Below the pieces are notes generated by a model, which had not been told where the DNA came from, made no database searches, and was given only the letters and a program-made list of their open reading frames with translations. Shown one piece after another: positions 34,614 through 43,338 of a stretch of DNA of 64,000 nucleotides. The stretch's first letter is position 1. The number at the start of each line of letters is the position of its first letter. Where the stretch lies: NCBI RefSeq assembly GCF_002295065.1, contig NZ_NSGG01000016.1, positions 62,001 through 126,000 on the forward strand, in the 5' to 3' direction. A program made the position numbers and the translations under genes. Origin of the DNA: Mesorhizobium sp. WSM3859 (GTDB taxonomy: Bacteria > Pseudomonadota > Alphaproteobacteria > Rhizobiales > Rhizobiaceae).

Positions 34614-35013
34614 CTATATAAAATCGCGTGTCTTCACACCTATCACATCAACCTGCAGAGTGGGATCAGCCCCCTCGCAGACTGCGCGGATCGATTCCGG
34701 GTCCACCATGACGGGCTTCGTCGGCCTCGTCAGGGGAATGGAAAGGGCGTGTCTCGGTTGCCGACAATGGCGAGTTCGCTCGAGAGGTCGGCGAGTGGAT
34801 ATGCGACAGGTGGCCACTTCACCCTCGCGCCGAATCTTGCCCCGGACAGCGAGCTTCGAGGAAGAGATTAAGCAACCCGACGAAAGATTCTGGCAGTTGA
34901 GTTATCTGGTTGTTGTCGATAATTAGTCTTAGAACTAGCTCGATATTAGGTTGGCCGAGTAGCCAATAAGGACCTCGCTCTGCCATCCGTGAGCTTTGTG
35001 ACAGCCTGTGCAT
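34614..35013 (-). other. Probable decayed coding stretch, family unknown
   Basis: Minus-strand frames here look protein-like in pieces (LIIDNNQITQLPESFVGLLN; PTKPVMVDPESIRAVCEGAD then PTLQVDVIGVKTRDFI) but not in one frame. No family is recognised. I see no intact gene between the XRE regulator and the membrane protein at 35050. Confidence 0.3.
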
Positions 35014-35049
35014 TGATACGGGTGTGATAAGATATTTGGGGGCGGTGAC

Positions 35050-35589
35050 TTGTCGGAAGAAATCGGGGGCGGTGAGACGGCCAATGACTGGGCCTATCTC
35101 TGGGACCAGATCAAGAGGCGCACATTCGAGCCGGTCAAGGCTGTACCGTTCGTGATATATATTTTACTGGGCATCGTCCTGTTCGGCGGCCTGGGAATAT
35201 GGACTGAAGCACTCAAGGTCATCATATCCGACAGACCGCCTGAACTTGCCGGGCTTTTGACTGCGGTTATGACGTTCTTTCCGACGCTGATTGGATCGAC
35301 CGCTATTCAGCTTGTATTGGCGTCGTCGCAGAACAAAATCCTGATGTCGTTCGCGCTCTTCATCCTCTTCGTCTTCCTTGCGGTAGCCATCCTACTTCCC
35401 TTTTTCAGCGCTTCGCATCCATGGACGGTCCTGACCATTGCATCGATTGCGTCAGTCTGCGCCATCTGGACATGGTGGTTCACCAACTCGACCGATCCGA
35501 TCTATCGGCACAGGGTTCCGATCGATGCACCGTCTGGTGGACCGACGAATAACCCGCTGAAAGGTAATCTCTCTGGCTTCCAGGTTTGA
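35050..35589 (+). CDS. Small membrane protein upstream of a DGQHR gene
   Basis: A 179-residue protein with four hydrophobic segments (~residues 32-55, 68-95, 100-122, 127-145; for example VPFVIYILLGIVLFGGLGIW) and cytoplasmic ends. It begins at TTG 35050 after ggggcggtg. It ends seven bases before the DGQHR gene, so the two are cotranscribed. Family unknown. The pair heads the defence island, so a membrane sensor or effector role is conceivable but not shown. Confidence 0.65.
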   Translation: MSEEIGGGETANDWAYLWDQIKRRTFEPVKAVPFVIYILLGIVLFGGLGIWTEALKVIISDRPPELAGLLTAVMTFFPTLIGSTAIQLVLASSQNKILMSFALFILFVFLAVAILLPFFSASHPWTVLTIASIASVCAIWTWWFTNSTDPIYRHRVPIDAPSGGPTNNPLKGNLSGFQV

Positions 35590-35596
35590 ACGCGCC

Positions 35597-36841
35597 ATGA
35601 TCGAATATCCCTTTACAGCTCCTGCACTTCCCGTTGATCAGCCGATCGGCACATTCTACGTGACCGTTTTACCGGCGGAGTTGCTACTACAGGTCGCCTC
35701 GAGCGATGTGATGAGCGCAGCCTTGAGCTCGGACGGCGTGGGCTACGTACTTTCGGGCACGCAGCGCTTGGTCCAGGACAAGCGCCTCGTTCAAATCGCG
35801 GACTACATCGATCGGATCGACTCAGCGTTTCCGAACTCGATCATTCTCGCGGCTAATTATAATCGCGAGGTCGGGCTCGATCTTGATGAGCTGGAAGCGA
35901 TGGAGGAAGAGGAACGCGAGGAAACAGACGAAGCGGCTCCTGTTGGCGACCTCTCAAAAGCTTGGACTGTTACCGAGAAGCCGGATGGCTGTTTACAGAT
36001 AACGATTCCGAGCGCTGAAAAGCTCGCCGCTATCATCGACGGCCAGCACCGTCTGTTTGCATTCGCGAAAGCCGACGCGGCCTCACGGCTCGATATGCAA
36101 TTGATCTGCGCGGTATTCATTGACCTGCCGAAGGCGATTCAGGCACAGATTTTCGCCACGATCAATTCAACCCAGAAGCCGGTCGATCGCAGCCTCACCT
36201 ATGAACTGTTTGGTTATAATGTCTCCGACGAACCCGAGGATTTTTGGACGCCCGACAAGCTTGCCGTGTTCCTGACCCGCAAGCTCGCCACACAATCATC
36301 GTCGCCTCTTATCGGCAAGATCGCCGTCTCGCCGAAGCGCGACGAGGCGCTTGTCGCGCTCGGCCAGCAGGCTGCGTGGAAGGTTTCGACTGCGGTCGTC
36401 GTCGACGGTATCCTGCGACTGGTATCCTCGAACCCGAAGCGTGACACAAATGCGATGCGGACATCGCGCGCGCAGCCCCGCTCGGTACTCGCGCGGGGTC
36501 CGAAAGACAAGGCGCCGCTGCGCAGCGAATTCATCGGGGTGAACGATGCGCTGATCTACGCGATGGTGGAGAATTATCTCAAGGCCTGCGCCAATCTCTT
36601 CTGGCAGGCGCCGGCGCCGGGCTCGTTCATCGTTAAGACGGTCGGTGTCCAGGCGCTGTTCGACATCTTGCGCAGGATCGCGCCGGAGGCCTATGAAGCC
36701 GAAGACCTGCGTGTGCCGTTTTTCGAGAACCGGTTGCGGCCAGCCGCCGCGATCAATTTTGCCGATGAACGCTTTCGCGTGCCCTCAGGGTCGGGGCGAT
36801 CGATCATCAGGCGGGCGCTGGAAATGGCACTGGGGCTGTAG
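35597..36841 (+). CDS. DGQHR-domain protein (DndB-like, second copy)
   Basis: A 414-residue protein with the DGQHR core: AAIIDGQHRLFAFAKAD near residue 145, then VFIDLPKAIQAQIFATINST and QKPVDRSLTYELFGYNV, preceded by RLVQIADYIDRIDSAFPNSI. The family includes DndB and DbpB, linked to DNA phosphorothioation and other mobile systems. It differs in sequence from the dndB at 38367 and is coupled to a membrane protein. It may belong to a separate system or act as an accessory DndB. Confidence 0.8.
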   Translation: MIEYPFTAPALPVDQPIGTFYVTVLPAELLLQVASSDVMSAALSSDGVGYVLSGTQRLVQDKRLVQIADYIDRIDSAFPNSIILAANYNREVGLDLDELEAMEEEEREETDEAAPVGDLSKAWTVTEKPDGCLQITIPSAEKLAAIIDGQHRLFAFAKADAASRLDMQLICAVFIDLPKAIQAQIFATINSTQKPVDRSLTYELFGYNVSDEPEDFWTPDKLAVFLTRKLATQSSSPLIGKIAVSPKRDEALVALGQQAAWKVSTAVVVDGILRLVSSNPKRDTNAMRTSRAQPRSVLARGPKDKAPLRSEFIGVNDALIYAMVENYLKACANLFWQAPAPGSFIVKTVGVQALFDILRRIAPEAYEAEDLRVPFFENRLRPAAAINFADERFRVPSGSGRSIIRRALEMALGL

Positions 36842-36899
36842 CATCGGGTCATGATCTCCGGGTACGACGACGGTATTCGGCGCCGGGTTGCGGGGTAGC

Positions 36900-37928
36900 T
36901 CAGGGTCTGCTGACGAGTAAAGTCTGCCAGCTCACCTCGGCGCGGCCGAGCAGGTCCGGCTGTGCGCCCAGATTGGTCACCTTGAGTTCGTTGACAGTCG
37001 CCAGCCTGCCGACTTCGTCGGCATCGACGGGCCAGATGCCCCGTTCGGGATCACCCGGCCCCATGCGCAGACTGATGTAGATGTTGCCGTTCGGCGCCAT
37101 CAGCGCCACGATCTGCCGGAAGGCCTGCGCCCGCTCGGCTGGCGGGATGTGCATCCAGACCGCGCTAAGCAGCACGATGTCGAACGTTTGACCCTGAACC
37201 TTGGCGAGGCCCGGGAGCGCATCCGACAGCCAAGTGATGCGCGGATCGCCGTGAAGGGACTGCGCCAGTTTCAGCATTTGGGCTGAGGGATCGACCGCAA
37301 CGACATGATGGCCCCGCAAGGCGATCGCCGCCGCGTCGCGGCCCGTGCCAGCACCGATGTCGAGGATCCGCAGCGGTGGCTTGCCCACCAGCATCTGCGC
37401 TAGTGCCGGGTGCGTATTCTCGAACGAGATGCCTTCATAGCTATCGGCCAGGTCGACGGCATGACGATCATAGTAGGCGATCGCCTGGTTGCCGACTGTT
37501 TCGGCCTGAGAGGGTTTGTTCGCTGTCATAGTCACCATGAGTAGCACGAAGCTGATGAGCGCCGCCAATCCGAGCAGCGCCTGGAAGATGCGACGCACCG
37601 TCTCGTTCCCGGTCAGCCACGAGGTGCCGGGGGCGGACACATGGCCCGCGGCATAGGTCGCTTTCGACCAGTGGAGATACTGGGCCATGATGTAGCGGAG
37701 CCGGTGCAGCGTCAGCATTAGGCCGATATTGCCGCAACCGGCGAGGAAGAGCAGGCCGGCGGCGAAATAGGGCGTGTCCTTGACGGTGGAGACACCGAAC
37801 CAAAGCCCGCCGGTCAGCGTCATCGCAATCAGCGGGATCTGCCACATCAGATTGTTGAGCGAACGGAAGGTTTCCCAGTTCTGGTTGTAAGCCGCCAGCT
37901 GCAGCGCGTTAGCCTGCTCGTCGCTCAT
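36900..37928 (-). CDS. Membrane-anchored SAM methyltransferase
   Basis: A 342-residue two-part protein. Residues ~1-150 hold four hydrophobic segments (two near 30-75, GLLFLAGCGNIGLMLTLHRL, and RIFQALLGLAALISFVLLMV). Residues ~165-342 are a class I methyltransferase with PLRILDIGAGTGRDAAAIAL (motif I), VVAVDPSAQML, and FDIVLLSAVWMHIP. The start at 37928 is chosen because its ATG overlaps the stop of the preceding small frame (ATGA); an upstream ATG at 37958 is possible. It points away from the dnd operon. Substrate unknown. Confidence 0.75.
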   Translation of the reverse strand: MSDEQANALQLAAYNQNWETFRSLNNLMWQIPLIAMTLTGGLWFGVSTVKDTPYFAAGLLFLAGCGNIGLMLTLHRLRYIMAQYLHWSKATYAAGHVSAPGTSWLTGNETVRRIFQALLGLAALISFVLLMVTMTANKPSQAETVGNQAIAYYDRHAVDLADSYEGISFENTHPALAQMLVGKPPLRILDIGAGTGRDAAAIALRGHHVVAVDPSAQMLKLAQSLHGDPRITWLSDALPGLAKVQGQTFDIVLLSAVWMHIPPAERAQAFRQIVALMAPNGNIYISLRMGPGDPERGIWPVDADEVGRLATVNELKVTNLGAQPDLLGRAEVSWQTLLVSRP

Positions 37929-38074
37929 CGCGCCGTTGCCATGGCCGTTCCCCGCCAACTGGCGGGCTCGAACTGGCAGCCGATCACTGGTTGGTAGATG
38001 TGGCTCATCGACATCTTCTGATCGAGAAACGCCAGCAGGCGAGGATACCCTTCCGAATGGCTGCTTTTTTCCAT
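37925..38074 (-). pseudogene. N-terminal stub of a restriction-type gene
   Basis: A 49-codon frame with ribosome-site-like gagggtgagcgc upstream reads LLAFLDQKMSMSHIYQPV, close to the opening of HNH-type restriction proteins that begin with ...MSHIYQPVML. It then switches to unrelated residues and stops, overlapping the methyltransferase start. I take it as a truncated leftover fused to the present operon. Confidence 0.45.
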
Positions 38075-38264
38075 GCGCTCACCCTCTGAAAATGCCACAG
38101 CCATCTTGGCACGGCGTGGCTTTAACAGCCATGGCCAGCCTGTGTAGCCCTCAGCGCACAATGGCAAAGCCGGTCCGCCGCGGCCAAGGCTCGAACTATG
38201 CACCAGCGAAGGCGTAAAACGAGCTCGCGTCCGCACCAGGCCATGCTATAGGATCGTCAGGCAG

Positions 38265-38304
38265 AAATGGAAGTGAAAACGCTATAAAGAGCACACTTCC
38301 ATTT
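38265..38304. promoter_or_regulatory. Inverted repeat at the dnd promoter, candidate operator
   Basis: AAATGGAAGTG (38265-38275) and CACTTCCATTT (38294-38304) form a perfect 11-bp inverted repeat with 18 bases between. The spacer contains a -10-like TATAAA. The dndB start follows 62 bases on. No T-run follows, so a terminator is unlikely. DndB is known as a repressor of dnd operons in Streptomyces, so autoregulation here is plausible. Confidence 0.6.
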
Positions 38305-38366
38305 ATCGTGAGTTGACTTCCGCGCGCTTAGCCAAGTAGGGTTCTTCCTCACGCGGGAGCCTTTCG

Positions 38367-39476
38367 ATGGACGGCAACAGCCTAGAATTCACGGCCATTC
38401 GTGGTGTCCAAGCGGGCAGTGCCTATTTTGTAATCATGGTGCCACTCAAGGTTGTGCCGCGGCTCTTTAAGTTCGACGATGAGGCGATGCCGCCCGAGCT
38501 CCGCGCGCAACGCGTCCTCAACAAGGCGCGTGTTCCGGCCATAGCCAACTACATCACCGCCAATGCCAGCGAATATATTCTTTCTTCGCTCTGCGCGTCG
38601 ATCGATGGGGAGATCGAGTTCGAGCCGGCCGCCACCGAAGGCCCGCTGCGCAAGGTCGGCCAGCTGCGAATCGACATGGGCGCGACGATCCTGATCAACG
38701 ACGGCCAGCACCGCCGCGCCGCCATTGAGGACGCTGTTCGCGAGCGCCCGACGCTTGGCGACGAGACCATCTCCGTGGTCGTCTTCGTCGACAAGGGCCT
38801 GCACCGGTCGCAGCAGATGTTCGCCGATCTCAACATCCATGCGGTCCGGCCGACGAAATCGATCAAGATCCTTTACAACCACCGCGATGCCCTGGCTGGC
38901 CTGTCGCGCGACGTCGTCCAGGCGATCCCGCTGTTTCGGGATTTCACCTGCTACGACGGAACGAGCATCTCAAACCGCTCGATCAAGTTTTTTACGCTGA
39001 GCAGCCTGCATCAGGCGACCGGGGAGCTGATCGGCAAACCCAAGTCGGGGACTATCGATGCGGAAGACAAGGCGCTGGCGATCGCATTCTGGAACGCGGT
39101 TATCGCCCAGATGCCCGACTGGCAGCGTGTCGGGACACGCGAGGTGTCCTCGTTCGAGCTCCGCCGCGACTACATCCACGCGCATGGTGTCGCCGTCCTG
39201 GCGATCGCGAAGGCCGGAGCCCAATTGATCAAGTCGCATCCCAAAGATTGGGCCAAGAGGCTGGCCAAGCTGCGCATGATCGACTGGGCGCGGGTCAATC
39301 GCACCTTATGGGACAACCGCGCTCTGGTGGCCGGCAAGGTCAACAAGTCGAAGAACAATGTCACCCTGGTGACCAACGTGATTGTGCGGGCCCTTGGCCT
39401 GTCGCTCGATCAGGAGGGTCAGCGTGTCGAGGATCTCTACGCACCGACGGACTTCCCGATGAAGGCGGTTGGCTGA
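38367..39476 (+). CDS. dndB: DndB, DNA-sulfur-modification regulator
   Basis: A DGQHR-domain protein of 369 residues that tunes the level and sites of phosphorothioation, and represses dnd transcription in some hosts. Seen: RAQRVLNKARVPAIANYITA, ATILINDGQHRRAAIEDAV (core at ~115), QQMFADLNIHAVRPTKSIKI and FTLSSLHQATGEL. It opens the operon. Its stop TGA shares bases with the dndC ATG (TGATG), so dndB-C-D-E are tightly coupled. Full length for DndB. Confidence 0.92.
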   Translation: MDGNSLEFTAIRGVQAGSAYFVIMVPLKVVPRLFKFDDEAMPPELRAQRVLNKARVPAIANYITANASEYILSSLCASIDGEIEFEPAATEGPLRKVGQLRIDMGATILINDGQHRRAAIEDAVRERPTLGDETISVVVFVDKGLHRSQQMFADLNIHAVRPTKSIKILYNHRDALAGLSRDVVQAIPLFRDFTCYDGTSISNRSIKFFTLSSLHQATGELIGKPKSGTIDAEDKALAIAFWNAVIAQMPDWQRVGTREVSSFELRRDYIHAHGVAVLAIAKAGAQLIKSHPKDWAKRLAKLRMIDWARVNRTLWDNRALVAGKVNKSKNNVTLVTNVIVRALGLSLDQEGQRVEDLYAPTDFPMKAVG

Positions 39477-40963
39477 TGGCGCGGACATCTATGCTCGACG
39501 GCGACGGCCTTGACGACCGCTACCGCGAAATCCAGCAGGTCTATTTGTCGGATAGTCGGCCCTGGGTGGTCGGATACTCAGGCGGCAAGGACTCGACCTG
39601 CGCATTGCAAATGGTCTGGAAGGCGCTTTTGGCCCTGCCACCCGAGCAGCGCCAAAAGCCGATCTACGTGATCAGTTCCGATACCCTGGTCGAGACGCCG
39701 GTCATCGTGCGCTATATCGACGTGACGCTGGAGCGGATCGAGAAGGCCGCGGCCGAACAGGGCCTGCCGATCAAGACCGAAAAGGTCATGCCGACGGTCG
39801 ATCGCAGCTTCTGGGTCAACATGATCGGTCGGGGATATCCGGCGCCGTCGCGGCGCTTCCGCTGGTGCACTGAGCGGCTCAAGATCGAGCCGGCCAACGA
39901 TTTCATCAAATCCAAAATCGCCGATTTCGGCGAGGTCGTGATGATCCTGGGCGTGCGCTCGTCGGAAAGCGCGACTCGCGCGCAGGTCATGTCGTTCCAC
40001 CGGATCAAGGGATCGCCTCTTTCGCGGCATTCGTCGCTATTGAACGCCTTTGTTTACGGACCGATCGAGGCGCTCACGACCGATGACGTCTGGACCTATT
40101 TGCTTCAGAACCCATCGCCTTGGGGCAATGACAATCGCGACCTTGTCGCGATGTACCGCAATGCACAGGCAGGCGAATGCCCGCTGGTGGTCGATACCAC
40201 GACCCCGAGCTGTGGGAATTCGCGCTTCGGATGCTGGGTCTGCACCGTCGTCGAACGCGATCGGTCAATGGAAGCGATGATCGATTCCGGCGAAGACTGG
40301 CTTGAGCCGCTGCTCGAATTCCGCGATCTGCTCGCCGAGACCCAGGCGCCCGAAAAGAAGAAGCTTTACCGCGATTTCAGGCGTCGCAGCGGCCAGGTCG
40401 CCTTCATCAAGGGCACCGATACGCCGGTGCCCGGACCCTATACGCTGGACTTCTGCAAGACGCTGCTGCGCCGACTGCTGGAAACGCAGATCCGCGTCCA
40501 GCGCGAGGCGCCTCCGGGCGATGAGACCCTGCTTGTCCACGACGCCGAGCTGCATGAAATCCGGCGGATCTGGCGCGCCGAGCGCGGCGACTGGGCGGAC
40601 GCAGTGCCGCAGATCGTACGCGAGGTGCTTGGCCGGGATCTCAACTGGATTGCCGAGGATTCCGTCACTTTCACCGCCGATGATAGCCAACTCCTCGATG
40701 CGATCTGCGCCGATCACGAGGTGCCGACCGAGCTTGTCATCAAGCTGCTCGACGTCGAGCGCGCCGCGCATGGATTGAAGCGCCGTCACGCGGTCCATAC
40801 CCGCATAGAGGATCTGTTCCGGCAGGAATGGCGCGGCCTGGACATCGTGCTTGCCGAGCGGCTGTCAGGCCGCCCCGCGGTCGAACTGGAAGGCGCCGAG
40901 TTTGACGAGGAAGGAGAAGGGACGCTCGCTTTGATCGCGACACGCGAGGGTGATGCCGAATGA
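39476..40963 (+). CDS. dndC: DndC, phosphorothioation sulfurtransferase
   Basis: PAPS-reductase-like ATP pyrophosphatase that activates the DNA backbone for sulfur insertion and carries a 4Fe-4S cluster. The 495-residue protein has the PP-loop WVVGYSGGKDSTCALQMVW, VISSDTLVETPVIVRYI, RRFRWCTERLKIEP and the Cys set SCGNSRFGCWVCTVVERD, the likely cluster ligands. It starts inside the dndB stop, and its end overlaps dndD by four bases. All landmark residues look intact. Confidence 0.94.
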   Translation: MARTSMLDGDGLDDRYREIQQVYLSDSRPWVVGYSGGKDSTCALQMVWKALLALPPEQRQKPIYVISSDTLVETPVIVRYIDVTLERIEKAAAEQGLPIKTEKVMPTVDRSFWVNMIGRGYPAPSRRFRWCTERLKIEPANDFIKSKIADFGEVVMILGVRSSESATRAQVMSFHRIKGSPLSRHSSLLNAFVYGPIEALTTDDVWTYLLQNPSPWGNDNRDLVAMYRNAQAGECPLVVDTTTPSCGNSRFGCWVCTVVERDRSMEAMIDSGEDWLEPLLEFRDLLAETQAPEKKKLYRDFRRRSGQVAFIKGTDTPVPGPYTLDFCKTLLRRLLETQIRVQREAPPGDETLLVHDAELHEIRRIWRAERGDWADAVPQIVREVLGRDLNWIAEDSVTFTADDSQLLDAICADHEVPTELVIKLLDVERAAHGLKRRHAVHTRIEDLFRQEWRGLDIVLAERLSGRPAVELEGAEFDEEGEGTLALIATREGDAE

Positions 40964-42972
40964 TTTTGCGGAACGTAGTACTTGAGAATTTTGGCCTCTA
41001 TGTCGGAACGACGGAAATCGACCTTGTGCCGCGCAGCCGGCGGGGCGATGCGTGCCCAATTGTGCTCGTTGGCGGCAAGAACGGAGCGGGCAAGACCACG
41101 TTCCTGGAGGCCGTCCGCCTTGCCCTATATGGCCGGCGCGCGCTGGGCGCGCGGGTCGCCCAGTCGGATTACGAAGCCTATCTGCGCGGCCGGATCAATC
41201 GCCACGCTGGGAACATGGCCGCGGCGGTCGGACTGGAGTTCGACTATGCCGAAGCCGGCGTCGTCCATCGCTATCGGGTGCGCCGCGAATGGTCGGTGCG
41301 CGGTAAGTCCCTCGTGGAAAGCCTGCTGCTGGAAAAGGATGGAACGACCGTCACCTCGGTCCCGCGCGAGGAATGGCACCATTTTCTGCAGGAGTTGATC
41401 CCGCCTGGCGTTTCGCAACTCTTCTTTTTTGATGGCGAAAAGATCAGCGAGATCGCCGACGGTGAAGCCGAGAACGAGCACCTCGCCGAGGCGATGCGGG
41501 GACTGCTCGGGATTGACCTGGTCGGTCGCCTCCGTGCCGATCTCGGCCTCTATCTGGCGCGGCATCTGCGCGACGGTGATGGGGCGTCGACCGCGAAGCT
41601 GCTGGAAGCGGTCAACCGCGAGATCGCAGCCGCCGCCCGGCGCGCCGAGGAGATTGGCGATGCGGTGGCCGAGCTGGTGTCGGCGCGCGATTCGCAGGCT
41701 CGCCAGGCCGAGCGGGTGCGGCGCCAGTTCGTCGCGGAGGGCGGCGACGTTGCCCTGCACCGGGCACGAACCGAGGCGGAACGCGACGAGGCCAAGCGGG
41801 GCATCACCCGTTGCGAGCACGAGTTGCGAGACCTGTCGAACAAGCTGCTGCCGTTCACCCTAGCGCCCAAGCTGGTCGGGAGCTTCCGTGCAGCACTGGC
41901 ACAGGCCAATGGGCCCGAACGGCAGCAAGGCTCGCTGACGCTTGTGCGGGGCCTACTGGTCGCCTGGCGCGCCGACAAATCCGCACAGCGGCAAGGCAAG
42001 TGGGACGCCAAGCACTGGTCCGATCTCCAGCATTTCTTCGATGCGCAGTCGCGACCTCACACGCAGGTGCAGAGCCATGCCGCCTTTCGGGAAGTCGGCG
42101 ATGGCGCTGCGGCACTGGGCCGGCTGGCCGAGGTGGAGTTGGACGTTCGTCCGCGCGCACGCGCCTTGCTCAAGGAGCTAGACGCGCTAACCGCGAAGGC
42201 GCGGGCGCTCGATACCGCGCTTGCCCGCGCCGACAATGCTGCGGCCGGGGTGTTGCTCGATGAGCTGCGCTTGGCGGAACAGAAGGTCGGAGCGACCGAG
42301 GCGGCGCTCAACTCGCGGCAGGAAGAACTCAAATTGCTGCGTGGCCAGATGGTCACCCTTGATCGCGACCGGCGACGTCTCGAAGACGAGCAGGCCGGTT
42401 CGGCCAAGGCGATGGAGCGCTCGGAGCTTGCCGCGCGAACCGCGAAAGCGCTCGCCGATTATGAGAAGCGCCTGCTTGAGCATAAGCTGGGTCAGCTCCG
42501 TACCGAATTTGTGAACTGCTTCAACCGGCTCGCACGCAAGGCGGATCTCATTGCCGATGTGCGGATCGACCCTGAGACATTTGCGACAACCCTGATCGAC
42601 CGAGGGCACGGGGAGATACCGAAGTCTGCCTTGTCCGCCGGCGAAAAGCAGATCTACGCTATCGCGATGCTCTGGGCGCTGGCGCGGACGAGCGGCCGGC
42701 CGCTGCCCATGATCATCGATACGCCGCTCGCCCGGCTTGATTCGGAGCATCGCGCGAAGCTCACTGGTTACTATTTCCCCGCCGCCTCGCACCAGGTGAT
42801 TTTGCTGTCAACCGACACCGAGATCGACGAGGCCTTGATGCGCGATCTGGCACCGAGCGTGTCTCACGCGTTCAGGCTCGACTATGACCATGAGGCCGGA
42901 CGGACGGTGGTGTCGAACGGCTATTTCGCGAGCGGGTTTGCGGGGAGGATCCATGCACTACAGCAAGCTTAA
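40960..42972 (+). CDS. dndD: DndD, SMC-like ATPase of DNA sulfur modification
   Basis: A 670-residue ABC/SMC-type ATPase thought to nick or reshape DNA for sulfur incorporation. Seen: N-terminal VLENFGLYVGTTEIDL, Walker A VGGKNGAGKTTFLEAVRLAL, LFFFDGEKI, and a coiled-coil middle rich in Glu/Arg/Ala (~residues 200-530). The C-terminal end has the signature SALSAGEKQIYAIAMLWAL and Walker B PMIIDTPLARLDSEHR. It overlaps dndC at the start and dndE at the end. Confidence 0.94.
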   Translation: MILRNVVLENFGLYVGTTEIDLVPRSRRGDACPIVLVGGKNGAGKTTFLEAVRLALYGRRALGARVAQSDYEAYLRGRINRHAGNMAAAVGLEFDYAEAGVVHRYRVRREWSVRGKSLVESLLLEKDGTTVTSVPREEWHHFLQELIPPGVSQLFFFDGEKISEIADGEAENEHLAEAMRGLLGIDLVGRLRADLGLYLARHLRDGDGASTAKLLEAVNREIAAAARRAEEIGDAVAELVSARDSQARQAERVRRQFVAEGGDVALHRARTEAERDEAKRGITRCEHELRDLSNKLLPFTLAPKLVGSFRAALAQANGPERQQGSLTLVRGLLVAWRADKSAQRQGKWDAKHWSDLQHFFDAQSRPHTQVQSHAAFREVGDGAAALGRLAEVELDVRPRARALLKELDALTAKARALDTALARADNAAAGVLLDELRLAEQKVGATEAALNSRQEELKLLRGQMVTLDRDRRRLEDEQAGSAKAMERSELAARTAKALADYEKRLLEHKLGQLRTEFVNCFNRLARKADLIADVRIDPETFATTLIDRGHGEIPKSALSAGEKQIYAIAMLWALARTSGRPLPMIIDTPLARLDSEHRAKLTGYYFPAASHQVILLSTDTEIDEALMRDLAPSVSHAFRLDYDHEAGRTVVSNGYFASGFAGRIHALQQA

Positions 42973-43330
42973 GATCTCCAGCGACGCGACGAGCAAGCTG
43001 CGCTCGCTTCGACAGCGCACCGGGATCACGCCCAACCTGCTCTGCCGCATGGCGATCATGATATCGCTGGAAGAAGGACCACTAGGCGGCGCAGCTACAC
43101 TCGACGAAGACGGGTCCGAGTTCAACGCCTATACGCTGACGGGTGAATATGGTGCTCTGATCGCCGCATTGCTGCGCTGGGTCGAGGAAGGCCAATCGGG
43201 AGACAGCGAGCTGGGCGACGGGGCGCTCCTCGACCGTCTGCGCGGTCACATCCATCGCGGTGTGGGCACGCTGGCCGTGCGCGCGAAATCGCCGACGGAC
43301 TTGCTCCGGCTCGTACCACTGGAGGCCTGA
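42953..43330 (+). CDS. dndE: DndE, nicked-DNA-binding subunit
   Basis: DndE (DUF1832) binds nicked DNA and completes the DndCDE complex. The 125-residue protein begins YSKLKISSDATSKLRSLRQR and TGITPNLLCRMAIMISLEEG, the conserved helical start, then FNAYTLTGEY. The ATG at 42953 lies 20 bases before the dndD stop; an in-frame upstream start is unnecessary. All parts of the modification complex are thus present. Confidence 0.93.
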   Translation: MHYSKLKISSDATSKLRSLRQRTGITPNLLCRMAIMISLEEGPLGGAATLDEDGSEFNAYTLTGEYGALIAALLRWVEEGQSGDSELGDGALLDRLRGHIHRGVGTLAVRAKSPTDLLRLVPLEA

Positions 43331-43338
43331 CCGCTGCG

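Noticed and set aside
38265..38304. Reading the inverted repeat as a terminator of the methyltransferase unit
   Set aside because: That unit is transcribed away from the site, the loop is 18 bases and no T-run follows.
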